This document shows, piece after piece, positions 52,894 through 64,000 of a DNA stretch of 64,000 nucleotides. How positions within the stretch are numbered: position 1 is the first letter of the stretch; each line of letters opens with the position of its first letter. Source of the DNA: Dendrolimus kikuchii (lineage: Eukaryota > Arthropoda > Insecta > Lepidoptera > Lasiocampidae); assembly GCA_019925095.2 (NCBI GenBank), contig JAHHIN020000030.1, forward strand, positions 6,535,001-6,599,000, written 5' to 3'. The translations under genes and the position numbers were made by a program. Under the pieces are notes generated by a model. It saw only the letters and a program-made list of their open reading frames with translations, had not been told where the DNA came from and ran no database searches.

Positions 52894-54629
52894 AATTGAA
52901 AACAAGGATGGCTATTTTAAATAACTTATTCTTATATATACATAAATCTAGATGTTATTAGTTATAATTCATGTAAACAATATATGAATATTTAACATTC
53001 CTCCAAAAATATGTTAGCTTTACTTTGACTGATGTCTTAAGAGTTCACATTACGAGTTATAAGAATAAGATGATTTCTACACTGAAAGCAAACTATTGTG
53101 AGTTATAAATTTGTATGTGCCATATATTTATATGAATTGATTAATAAAATATATCTTTTGACTTATTATTTTGCAAGATGAAATAATAAATAACTTTTAG
53201 CAGTTAAACTTGTTTATTTACTTAAACACTTATTAATAATAATTTAGGATATATTATATAATCTTTTCAGAAATGTTCAGTTTTATCTTTTTCTCTTTTC
53301 TGCAGGCTAGCATTTGGTTTTTTCTATACATAAAGTTTTCATGTAAACTGCAGTGGATAAGTCATAAAATTCTATGATCAAGCATAACCCTTGCTTATGC
53401 AGAAAAGTTGTTGCTAATTTTTTCTGAACCTGAAAAAAAAAAAGATATAAAGTGTCTATTTAATTACTCGCATAGTCCTTATTTAACTCATAATTTTTCA
53501 TATTAGTAACTATGTTACACATCAAAATCATATTATTAAGAGATTTACAATCATTAAGGTATTTGTCACAAATCTTCATATTCCATAAAATCCTTCAAGC
53601 TATAGATGTGCTTAATTAATCACTTTTAAGCCGGCAAGTGAATATATTTAAAACTACTGGAGTTTCATATTTTCCGGTAATTTGTTGTATAAGATCAGAT
53701 CCATAACATACATTAGCAATCAAACACACTATCTAACCGCCAGGGTAGTGGTGCAATGTCTGTTCCTTTATTTGTATGTATTTATATGAGATACTTTACT
53801 TGTATTATAGATTATTAAGAAAGTAATATAGGTTGCTGATTTATTGATTGTACCAAATTATCAAATAAGTAATTAATATTATTTTAATCAGTTTCTAAAG
53901 AATGAGTGAGACATGTAGCTATTTTTCTATAAATAGGTGCACATTTTAGATGAATTTTGACTTCCAACACAAAGTATACTTACATCAATCATATATTAAC
54001 TAATAATTAACATTACTGATTTCTTATATGGATGAAATTTACAGACAGGAATAGTAATATACTACACAGGTTCTAAAAGGAAAGAAAGAAGGAAGATCTA
54101 TGGACGAACATGTTGAATTTAGAAACCTTCACAAAACTACTTACATCAGGATTTTAGCTCCTCTTATTTCTTCAATATGTACTACGAGTATAGCTATGTA
54201 CTCTAATAACATTACATGTTAGGTAGGTTTAGCGTATCAGCCTTTACAAAATTAACACTCCTATTTGAAGATCCGGCCATGGTTAGAAAGAGAAAATATT
54301 TAATACATTTTCATTAATAAATCAGTTCACTTTTTTGTCGGATGACTTTAGGAGATTTTACTAAGGACGAAATTAATTGTAATGAATAATATTAGAATTT
54401 AGAAATGCTGCATTAACCATCGAAGTCGTGACGTTAATGTTAGAGGAACTAACACTTTAATCATGTGTCTGAAGCAATAATCATGTGTCTGGCAACACTA
54501 AACATCAGTACATCTGTTGTCAATGCTGTCATCGAGTTTGAGTTGCAGAAAAGTTTTCCTTTTATATTATTTATTGTTATTTTTAAACTACAATAAATTA
54601 AGACAAAACTACGCAGAAAGGTTTAAAAA
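52894..54629. other. AT-rich DNA, no gene recognised
   Basis: Contains a short tandem duplication at about 54458-54492 (aatcatgtgtctg twice). The last part would be the promoter and 5' UTR of the transposase-like gene; no TATA box is obvious. Confidence 0.35.
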
Positions 54630-57013
54630 ATGAGTAAAGTAAATAGGAGTGGGACGCGGGAAGTGATTTTCAAAGTTTTCCAGCAATGTTTAGCGGGGTA
54701 CGAAGCTGGACGAATTTTGTGTGATTTGGACGATATTTATGGGCGAACAGCATCTATGACTGGTATGTAATCGTGTTATTGTTTGTTTTTAATCTGCCTG
54801 AAGTTAAAATTTACTGAATTTACGGTTTGGAGAGCGAAAAAACGCATTGTTTACATTGCAGATTTTTAGGTTAGATTGACATTGTAAGTAGGTCATAATT
54901 AAAGTACGACCATAATTTTTGATACATAGGGATGGTACAACTCAGTCCATTCATTTTTTCTACCAATTCTGAATTTGAATTAATTGCTTCATATCAATAA
55001 GATACTATTCCATTCGTTTATGTACATTCCTTTTTACTACTTATGTGGTTTATTCTGCTTTTCTTTTTTCAGGAAAATCTGTGAGTACGGTTAGGCGGAT
55101 AGTAAACGAAGGTCTTAAAAATGATGGAAAGTTTGAAACTCCAGGGAAACACAGGAAAGGCCGGCCAAAGAAAGAAATGGATGATTTTAATATTTGTGCA
55201 CTGCGGCAAAAAATCCAGTTCTTTTACACAGTGCAAAAAGAGGTAATATTTTTTGTCTTTAGTTGCATGTTTTTGTGTGTATGTCTAAAAAGGCAACATT
55301 TAGCATACCAAATTTATTGTATGGTACAGTGAGATGCACAATCAATGGAACCTTTTGATATTTCAGGTACCGACGCTCAGAAAATTGCAGGTGATCGCCA
55401 GAACTGACCTGGACTTTGATTGTAGTCTTGAAGTTCTCCGTAAAATTTTAAAAGCAATAGGGTTTACCTACAAGAAATGCCAAAATAATAGAAAGGCTCT
55501 AATCGAACAATCTCATATTGCTGCAAAGCGAGAAGAATACTTGGCGATCATAAACAAAAATCGAGATTTGCCAGAAGAATTAAGAAAAGACATAATTTAT
55601 CTCGATGAGAGCTACATTCACTCTTCATATAAGGTAAAGCTTGTTCTTATTGTGTACATACCTATAATTTTTGTTTTAGAAAATTTACAATCAATAATCA
55701 TGCTTTGTCACACATTACATGTCCTATCCTGATTTTAATATTATAAACTAGCTTCTGCCCGCGACTCCGCTTGCGTTGAATTTTAGAGTTTCAGTTTATC
55801 CCCTATTTCTCCCCTTAGGGGAGGAATTTCCAAAAATCCTTTCTTAGTGCTACCTTACACTCCCCAAGGAACATACGTGCCAAATTTCAGCTTCTTGCAT
55901 TCAGTAGTTTCGGCTGTGCGTTGTCTGTCAGTCATTCAGTCAGTAACGCAAGAGTTTTATATATACAGAAGAGTTTTATATATACAGATGTGAAAGTTTG
56001 TCTGTCTATTTGTTATTTCATAAATCAAAATTTTGCGTGAAATTTGGCATACGAGTGACTGGGAGACGGATTTTAGGCTACTTTTTATCCCACGAGAACA
56101 TAAAATACTTGGCAATACCGCGGGTGAATGTTAGTTGACGAAATGACAATAAATAAGAATATAATATAATATTGTTTATTTTCCCACCAGGTCACAAAAT
56201 GTTGGCAGTCTTTAAACATCAAAGGTGTCACAAAAGACATATCCAAGGGAAAGCGGTATATAATGGTCCATGCTGGAAGCGAAAAGGGGTTTGTGCCAAA
56301 CTGCCTCCTTATATTCACCGGTAAAAATAAACTCGAGGACTACCGCTCTGAAATGAATGGGCATAACTTTACCAAGTGGGTGAAAGAAACACTAATACCT
56401 AATCTTCACGAGCCTTCGATCATTGTAATGGATAATGCGCCCTACCACTCCGTCGTGACAAACAAGGCTCCCACCTCTAATTCCCGCATAGACGAAATAA
56501 AACTTTGGCTATTAGAGAACAATATTGATTTAGACCCGACACTTAGGAAGCCAAATTTACTAAGTTTAGTAAAAAAAAAAAAAACCTAGCCCCATCTATG
56601 CCATTGATGATCTTTTAGGAGAATATGGTCACACAGTGGTACGGCTTCCGCCGTATCACTGTGATTTAAACCCTATTGAGCTTATTTGGGCTAAGCTGAA
56701 ACAAAAAGTAGCAGCACGAAATGTTGGATCATGTGACGTGAAGCAGCTTACTGAAGAGGCCTTCAACAGCATCACACCTGAGATATGGAAAAACTGCTGC
56801 CATCACGTCCAGACGCTGGAAAAAGAGTACTACGAGCGAGGACATCGCCTGTATCAAGACATAGACGAATTGATTATTCGCTTAGGCGATGATAGTAGCA
56901 GTGGTGACAGCAGCTGCTGTAGTGATGACAGCGCTGCTGATGAAAGTGGCAATAAATTATTCCTTGATATTGAATATTTGGAATCTGATGATGAGTCAGA
57001 TGAGAGAGAGTGA
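54630..57013 (+). CDS. intron-containing DDE transposase-like gene (DD82E/Sailor-like)
   Basis: Four exons with GT-AG introns in compatible phases: 54630-54762, 55073-55242, 55367-55633 and 56191-57013. The predicted protein is about 463 residues. The N-terminal helix-turn-helix ends TGKSVSTVRRIVNEG; a basic GRPKK motif follows. DDE residues: IIYLDES, VMDNAPYH and LNPIELIW. D2-E spacing is about 81-82 residues, far more than Tc1/mariner (34-41) and as I recall for DD82E/Sailor. A long acidic C-terminus (DDSSSGDSS...SDDESDERE) is present. An A14 run at 56571-56584 shifts the frame between D2 and E; 13 A would restore it. No terminal inverted repeats are evident, so a domesticated gene, an old element or an assembly error are all possible. 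Confidence 0.7.
55749..55985 (-). mobile_element. Helitron-like insertion in intron 3
   Basis: Starts CTAGcttctgcccgcgactccgc, the reverse complement of a common Helitron-type 3' end, and continues with tgccaaatttcagcttcttgcattcagtag... . The other end is not precisely defined; ttttatatatacaga is duplicated near 55955-55988. Confidence 0.5.
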
Positions 57014-57111
57014 TTAATAATTTTTTTAACTATAATTATTTTATTTTGGTTCTGTAAAAAATATGTATATGTACTAATGTGTCTTATTTATTTACTCATT
57101 TTATTTAAACG

Positions 57112-57477
57112 GAGTCCCTAGCCTTTGTCCCAACTACTTTGGGGTCGGCATTCAATCTAACCAGATTCGGCCAAACATCAGTATTTTACACAAAGCGACT
57201 GCCTTCTGAACTCCACAACCCAGAACGAGGCTATACGATGTTCAATGGTTAGACCAAATGTCGGAGATTTTTGGCTACTGGGAGTCTGACTACCTGTAAG
57301 TTACGGGTAGGTTACTTTGACAACCGGGACCGATGGCTTAACGTGTTCTCCGAGGCACGGAGGAAACTCAAGATGTTAAGGCCACCCATCCCAGACCAAC
57401 CACGGCAAGCGTTGCTTAACCTTGATAACGACGGATCATTCTGGCCGTAACTGTCCCACGAGCTCCTCGTACTTATA
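57112..57477. repeat. common lepidopteran interspersed repeat
   Basis: Block order ggagtccctagcctttgtcccaacta...ggggtcggcattcaatctaaccag...gcgactgccttctgaactcc...ctgactacctgtaag is very familiar from lepidopteran genomes, though I cannot give the family name. No ORF of significance. Confidence 0.55.
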
Positions 57478-57727
57478 TGTATATATATTAATATTACCTC
57501 ATACATATTATATTACTTAAACGAACTATTAGTACCAAATCGTTTTTATCACACTATAAAGAGTTGCTACATGCACGACAGCAGCGCCATCATTTATTTT
57601 CACGACTTAATTGTACTACAAAGGAGTGTTCACTTGCATGATGGAATAAGCACAAGACTATTTTAAAATCATATCAGTAGATCATTATCTATATATCCAT
57701 TTTAAACCATCTATTCCATGTACCATA

Positions 57728-57788
57728 TTTACATACATATATAACTTCACGCCAGTTCCCTTGCGGGGTAGGCACGAACGACAGATGT
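57728..57788 (-). repeat. RTE-type LINE tail
   Basis: Minus-strand copy of the tail tcgtgcctaccccgcaagggaactggcgtgaagttat(atgt)n. Confidence 0.65.
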
Positions 57789-57829
57789 ACCATATTTATG
57801 TATAATAAATTATTTAATTGATGGATATA

Positions 57830-57854
57830 ATAGGTGGGGTTATATAGGGCACAG

Positions 57855-57887
<33 letters not shown>

Positions 57888-58078
57888 GTGTATTTAATTT
57901 ATAAATGTGTATTTTAATTTCTATCTAATAATCTGCACCAACTACATCGCTAGATTACGTTAAATTATTCCTTGTTTGGTTACCTGGCCATAAGACCGCC
58001 AATTATTTCTACCTTGACAATATTGTAAACATGCATTTATGTAATTGTATATTTGGTGAGCAATAAAGTGTTATCTAT
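57830..58078 (+). repeat. dispersed repeat B, uninterrupted copy
   Basis: Contains a TA run (57859-57883), tgcaccaactacatcgctagatt and the tail tttggtgagcaataaagtgttatctat. The stretch gttaaattattccttg is the counterpart of the R1 insertion point in the left copy and represents an empty related site. Confidence 0.75.
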
Positions 58079-60983
58079 TCTATTCATTTATTATTAACTA
58101 TTATGAACAGATCCGAACTTTTTTTAAAATAGGTTAGAACCCTAAGGCGGAAGCTTAGATCATATAAACGTCTAGATCACGCATCAATTGCACAAAAACG
58201 GCCCAAAAACAGTGCACCACAATTGGTGCACTGGCTTCAGTGGCTTCCCACACTTGTTAGTGTCGTTTCGATTACTTTACTGGTTAGAGCTCTCGCAAAA
58301 AAAATTATTATGCCGGCCTGCGCTATTAAAATGTGTCGGAACTATTTTAAAATGGAAAAGGATAAGGATGAGATGTCATTTAATCGGAAAACTTAACACT
58401 TTTCTCATGATTTCTTTGTAAAAACGTGAAATTTAATTTCGACATTTTCAAGGTTATCGAATTGATTGATGTTGTCAGGTGAGAAGTGTGACTTATTTTC
58501 CACAATTTGGGGACTTTTGTTATGATTTTTTTTTATTTATGAAATATGAATAATTGAAAAAATCTATAGAAAACAGACATGTAATGTTTGTGTGTCCGGT
58601 TTTCTTAAACTAGTTTATATTACGTTTTAGACTTCCTACGGATCCAATTGTAGCATATTGTTGGACAAAGAGATGGATTTTGAAAGGAAATATTTTGAAT
58701 CATTTTCGGAGATATTTTTACACTATGTTTTTTTATATTTTCTTATCAACGGCACAATTGTATTGAAATAAAGTACCTAAAATAATTATATATGATCGTG
58801 ACCGATAAGATATAAGTTGTGTGAAAGATAATTAGAAAATTTAAGAATACTTAACCATCATATAAAATTATTTCTAATCTAACCTTAGCGCTTTGGACAA
58901 TATAAACTTTTTAATGTAACCTTATGACGTTTGACATAGAATTGACAGAATGCGTGCTGCAAATATCGTCAAAGAGGATGTAAAAAAAACTGAATATCGT
59001 TTAAAGCAGATGCTTCGGTCGGAGTTATCTGTACTAATATTATAAAGAGGTAAAGTTTGTAATTTTGTAACGTTGTAGGGGGGTAATCTCGGGATCTACT
59101 AAACCGATTTTAAAAATTCTTTTACTGTTGGAAAGCTACGTTAACAGGGAGTGTCACAGGCTATATAACATGACGCTTTATACCACGGGAGCGGGACAGA
59201 CCGCGGGTGAATCCGCGCCGGGCCGCTAGTAATATTATAGATAACTCTTTATTGTCATAATTAAGATATTAATTTTGTCTATATTCTGTTAGCTGCATCT
59301 CCATTAATTCCTAATAAAGAAATAATTTAATATATTAATATGATAAAAAACAAATTTTAGTTCATAAAATAATCAAACTGAACTAGTTTGAATAAAAACT
59401 TTTGGATATGAATATTTTTATTTTTATAATAGCCCTTTTCAAGTGGTTTAGTTGCACTTAAGTCCTTGCATTAAACTATCGATCGATATAAACTTTGGAT
59501 TATACATAAAGCCTACTACCCAATATGAACCTATCGAATCGTTCCAAGTCTACTATTACAAATGATTTCACTGACTTTTAGCGCAGGATAATCTTTGGGT
59601 TATAAATAGTCATCTAATAACCTTCATGAACATGATGTGTAACACAAAAGTAATTTGCCATTATGAATAGTTTTTTTAAAATTATTACATTAGTATTGGT
59701 AATTAACAGACTTATAAATATGTACTAATATCTTGTAAAAGCATTTTATTGCGAATTAAACTTACTACATGTACTAAAATATGTTATGAATTCATTTGTG
59801 CATGTATTTTTTATGGTTCGTTCCAAGGCACACAACTTTTCTTGCTAATAGTTTATTTAAAAAAAACTAAAACCTCTGAGTAATATTAAATTATAACACA
59901 TAAAGCAAATAAATCATAACGATCATTTAAACTTATCACTTACATAAAAAAAATTTTTTTTATTAAAAATGGGGAATATTTTTTTCCTGATATCCCGAAA
60001 ACGCAGAGTGAATTTAGCAACGCTTCGCGTTTTTGATGCCGTTTTTAGCGGTGTTGTTTGTTAGCAATGCTCTCTCTAGACATGTTATAACTCAATGGGC
60101 GGAAGCAAGCGTTCGTGGTATTTTTTTTTATAACCTAAAATTCGCTTCATATCTCAAATCAAATAAATAAATATGCCCTGTAACTAAACAGCACTCTAAA
60201 ACCTAACTATTTAACTATTTCGTGACAAATGCAACAATGGATTTATTCCTAAAGTCGTAGAGAAGGAACAATTACGCAATGTCTAAATTTAGACTACATA
60301 ATTCCTACTTAGCTTGTATTGCGCTATTAATGAATCGAAGTTTCTATTCACCTCATCGCTTAAATGTTAGCTGCTTAAAAAAGTAGCCTAAGTACACTAA
60401 ATAGGTAGTGAATTAATTACTAACCTTCGAATTCGCTAGCTTTTCCCAGATTTCCCACGTGGAACCACAGTTGACAATATACAGCTACCTACTATACATA
60501 AAAGTACTCTGTGATGGACACAGTCATGAAATCATATCTCAGTGCCTCTCCCACACATAATCGAAAATTAATAAATGTATGGAAACTAGCGTCATCATGG
60601 TAAGAAGGGGGTCAAAAGTTATAAGTAGTTTCCATTTGGTGCACTTAAGATGGCGCTGAACAATATCATTGAATAAGACACCGCGCTGACGAAATCTTGA
60701 CAGCAAAACGTAAACTACAAATGATGGTTGTATTTGGTGAAATACTCACACATTTTTACATTACAGCTATTTTGTGAATATTTTTTTTAGTTTTGGTTAA
60801 AAAAATTTAAATGCTATATTTAATTATTTTAGAGTTTCACGATTAAACTATAATTTTATTGTCTTTATTCAAAGTTTATCCAAATTCCAATTTAGAATAA
60901 CTTAAAGATACCATCTAGTGGAATTATGGATTGAAACGCCATGTAATTGATATTTATAGGATCATAATACCGATTGAGTTACA
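58079..60983. other. AT-rich DNA with small repeats
   Basis: No gene recognised. A 10-bp perfect stem (CAGTGCACCA, loop caat) lies at 58210-58233. A short CTAG-ended element is at 59036-59228. The right end may include degraded N-terminal endonuclease sequence of the LINE that resumes at 61808. Confidence 0.35.
59036..59228 (+). mobile_element. short Helitron-like element
   Basis: Begins tattataaagaggtaaagtttgt and ends cgcgggtgaatccgcgccgggccgCTAG|T, with a GC-rich subterminal region able to form a hairpin. A fragment of the same family is at 28200-28275. Confidence 0.45.
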
Positions 60984-61000
60984 ATCTATCCGGTGAGGTA

Positions 61001-61790
61001 CGGCGGCGACACTTTTGGCTTGCCTGTGCGTGAAGGTTCGACGCTTCCGACAGGATGCCAAAGCTAGGGGCTGGTTTACTGCCAGGCAGAGATAGAGACG
61101 ATCAGGATGCGGGAAACCGCGACCATAATCCAAACTTGGCAGAGAGATTTAGAATCTCCTGAGGCCGGCACTGTTACAGAGGAAGCGGTTCGTCCCGTTC
61201 CCGTTCATCGTGCTATGGGTCCCGCGGATACGCAGGACTCTGACCTTTAGGATGACGCAAATATTTACCGGGCACAGATGCTTCGATAAATATCTGCATC
61301 ACTCATCAAATTGTGGGGTGTCTGCCTTCCCCTCGGTGTCGCGAGTGCATGGCAACCTCAGAGGTTCGAGCTCGAGGCCCTCGTAGGGCCGCTCTATTCG
61401 CCGAGAGGACTGGTTGAGGCCATTCTCCACACCGACGATCACTGGTCAGCGGTTTCTTCTTTTTGCGAGGCAGTAATGTCTCGCAAGGAAGCCGATGAGA
61501 AAGAGATGCGACGGATCCAACCTCTGTTGGTGAAGTGGGTCACTTTGCATCCCGGAGTGACCTAAGCTTGTTGCGCAGTTTGACAATGGGTGTAGCTTCG
61601 CTCGTCATCTCATGTTCTTTCACGCAAGCGCCGGGTATGGGACGCAGGTTTAGGTTCAGTGGAGTAGTTGGTTCGGCCCAGAGCCTTCGCACACGCTACG
61701 CGACGCTTTTCGCCGCGGTCCAGTCCCACCCCCACAGCCGAAAGGGACTCAGTATGGTACGAAAGGCATTCCCCCTGCGCATCAAAAAAA
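61001..61790 (+). mobile_element. 5'-truncated R1-clade LINE insertion
   Basis: 790 bp ending in a short poly-A (tcaaaaaaa). A perfect 17-bp duplication ATCTATCCGGTGAGGTA is at 60984-61000 and 61791-61807. The insert encodes the ORF2 C-terminus: IFTGHRCFDKYLHH and, in another frame, PQRFELEALVGPLYSPRGLVEAIL...FCEAVMSRKEADEKE, matching the C-terminus of the R1 copies in this window but clearly diverged. Frames are broken. Confidence 0.85.
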
Positions 61791-61807
61791 ATCTATCCGG
61801 TGAGGTA

Positions 61808-64000
61808 GTGGATGTTTTGACTTCTGATATTTATTATATATATGAAGTTGTTACTGATAAATGCCGGACACGCATAATTTACCCACAAGAGATGAAACTT
61901 GTCTTAATCATATATTCCTAAAATCGCATTATACAGGATCATGTCTTGTTTTAAACACTTTCATAACAGATCATAAAGTTGTTTTACTTACTACTAGTAA
62001 TTATAGTAAAGTAACAACTTCACGCACTATATCGCTAAACTGGACTTAAATTTAAATTTTAATAATAATGATCCTCAAATTGCTGCAGATATCCTTACTT
62101 AATCATTAATAGATGCTATTAAAATTAACTCTAAATCTTTTTCAATACCGCGTCGACAAAAAATAATTAAATCATGCATTAAAAAACAGAGATAGACTAC
62201 ATTTTAAGTCTAAGAAAACCCTAATAATTTAGTAATTAAAATAACTTTTAGTAGATATAGAAATCACTGTAACTCTATCCTAAGGAAACTAAAGATAAAC
62301 TACGAAAGAAGTGAGTTGTTAAAAGCTGAAAATAATAGTAAGTTGTTGTGGAACAAGATCAAGACATTTACAAATATGTCTATGACTAAATCATGGAATC
62401 ATCATCTGTTGTTCGTGCCTACCCCGCAAGGGAACTGGCGTGAAGTTATGTATGTATGTCTATTACTAAATCATCTGCAAACGAACTTTGTCTATTTCCC
62501 CGGACCCAATAGCAGCAGTTAACATCATTAATGAATTTTTTGCGTCTATAGGTAAAAATTTAGCTCAAACTGTTTTAGAAGCTAAAACCCTAGTTCCTAA
62601 TGAATCTAACTCACCAAAACTACCTCCTTTCACCCTTTTATCTATGGCACTATTTGGCACTACCGAAGTCGAAATAAATTCCATAATACTTAGTCTAAAA
62701 AATAGTAGCGCATGTGGCTGGGACGGTATACCAACTTCAGTGGTTAAGGGAGCCCGGCATATCATTGTTCCATATTTCACAAAGTTGTGTAATTTATGCA
62801 TTGAGAAAGGTATTTTCCCGGATATTTACAAAATGAGCCTTATACATCCTATTCACAAGGATGGGGATAGAAATGAAATTAATAACTACCGCCCAATATC
62901 AATGCTGCCCGTTTTATCCAAAATATTAGAAAAACTTCTAAACAAACGTCTAATGATATTTCTAGAAAATAATAATTTGATATCAAACTGTCAATTCGGT
63001 TTCAGAAAAGATAGGTGTACAGAAGATGCAGTCAGCCATTTAATAAGTCATGTGACAACACTAGTGGATAGCAAGAAAAAAGTTTTGGGTGTTTTTCTCG
63101 ATTTAAAAAAAGCTTTTGACACAGTATCTGTTCCCATACTTCTAAATAAGATGGAAAGATGTGGTATACGAGGATTACCCTTTAATATTTTTAAAAGTTA
63201 CCTAGAAAATAGATCCCAAATTACTAAATTACACGGCCACCTAAGTAATAAACAAACTATGTCTTTTGGAGTGCCACAAGGCAGCATCCTCGGACCAAGT
63301 CTTTTCTTGATTTATATTAATGACTTGTGTAGTCTAGAATTGCACAATGGTGTTATTGTGAGCTTTGCGGATGACACGGCGTTGATTTTTCATGGCGAAA
63401 CTTGGGATGAGGTGCGTATCGTGGCCAAACAAGGTATTGCAACAGTCTATAAGTGGTTGAAGGCTAATCTTCTAACTCTCAACCTTAACAAAACTAAATT
63501 TATGACTTTTTCGATCACAAACCCTTCTAATACTTTAAATAGTTTTAATCTTAGGTTACACAATTGAGGAGATGTAACATCTCAAAATTGTGATTGCTCA
63601 AAGATAAATAAAACTAGAGAGATTAAATATCTGGGTGTAATTCTTGATGATCTCTGTAAATGGAAACAACACATTGAGCTAATTACTATTAGAGTTCGTA
63701 AATTAATATGGGTTTTTAGAAAATCAAGATATATTGCCACCAAAGACTTACTAATCAAGATTTACAAAGCCCTATGTCTCTCGATTATTCGATATTGTAT
63801 TACCGTTTGGGGTGGGTCTTACAAAACCCATTTGCTTCAACTAGAACGAGCTCTAAGATGTGTCATAAAAGTCATGCTTTTTAAACCTTTTAGATACCCG
63901 AGTTTTCAACTGTACGATGAATGTAAGCAACTTTCGGTTAGGCAAATTTACGTATTACATATTATTCTTCGGCAACATAATGTGATACCCCATAACGTAC
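61808..64000 (+). pseudogene. CR1-group LINE ORF2, runs off the window
   Basis: After the end of an APE endonuclease (ETCLNHIFLKS...ITDHKVVLL, near 61890-61990), RT runs from about 62488: SSACGWDGIPTSVVK, NNYRPISMLPVLSKILEKLL, FGFRKDRCTEDAV, FLDLKKAFDTV, GVPQGSILGPSLFLIYINDL and FADDTAL. A single in-frame TGA at 63565-63567 is followed, in the same frame, by REIKYLGVILDD...ITVWGG...VRQIYVLHII to the window edge. The clade (CR1/Daphne/L2 group) is uncertain. Interrupted by insertions at 61001-61790 and 62395-62474. Confidence 0.75.
62395..62474 (+). mobile_element. 61-bp RTE tail insertion
   Basis: The tail gttgttcgtgcctaccccgcaagggaactggcgtgaagttatgtatgt is inserted in the LINE. ATGTCTATGACTAAATCAT (62376-62394) recurs as atgtctattactaaatcat (62456-62474), a 19-bp target duplication with one mismatch. 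Extreme 5' truncation. Confidence 0.75.

Overview
The window looks like an AT-rich animal genome, very probably a moth or butterfly. The evidence is the repeat content: R1-clade LINEs, a tRNA-derived SINE ending in the '...cccagcagtgggacatttatgggctg' tail, CsRn1/Kabuki-like Ty3-gypsy elements, TA-inserting MITEs and many copies of one short retroposon family with a '...gctgaactc(c/a)(a/t)gcaataaa' tail. No bacterial-type operons, rRNA, functional tRNA or CRISPR arrays are visible. Most of the 64 kb is transposable-element sequence, much of it nested.

Left part (1-20 kb): MITEs and retroposon fragments surround a 7.27 kb minus-strand R1-clade LINE (7030-14300) with a perfect 16-bp target-site duplication. 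It sits inside a dispersed repeat whose uninterrupted relative lies at 57.8-58.1 kb. A few possible host exons on the plus strand (316-353, 4147-4184, 14686-14755, 16795-16877) and a 332-codon lysine/glutamate/asparagine-rich minus-strand ORF (18031-19029) may be host genes.

Middle (20-35 kb): a host C2H2 zinc-finger gene on the minus strand has one exon at 28479-28680 and a terminal exon at 21311-21861. They are separated by a 6.6 kb intron that holds a solo LTR (22722-28139, TSD ATAT), itself split by a CsRn1-type Ty3/gypsy element (23096-27997, TSD GGCT). Further right are a tRNA-SINE, foldback MITEs and LINE tails.

Right-centre (35-50 kb): a three-layer nest on the minus strand. An I-type LINE (about 49.9 to 35.1 kb) is interrupted by a second CsRn1-type gypsy with intact gag and pol. 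That element is cut short near the end of pol by a second R1-clade LINE (42086-35768). The 3' end of the gypsy and about 1 kb of the I-type LINE are missing at this junction, so a deletion accompanied or followed the last insertion. The two R1 copies are dead for complementary reasons: copy 1 has lost the endonuclease catalytic His, copy 2 has lost part of the RT FADD motif.

Right (50-64 kb): AT-rich DNA with two perfect stem-loops, a degenerate mariner-type transposase, an intron-containing DDE transposase-like gene (54630-57013) whose second D and E are about 81-82 residues apart (DD82E/Sailor-like), broken only by an A14 run, and a CR1-like LINE running off the window end with an R1-type fragment (17-bp TSD) and a 61-bp RTE-tail insertion inside it. 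I read the sequence by eye; family names rest on motifs, not on database searches.
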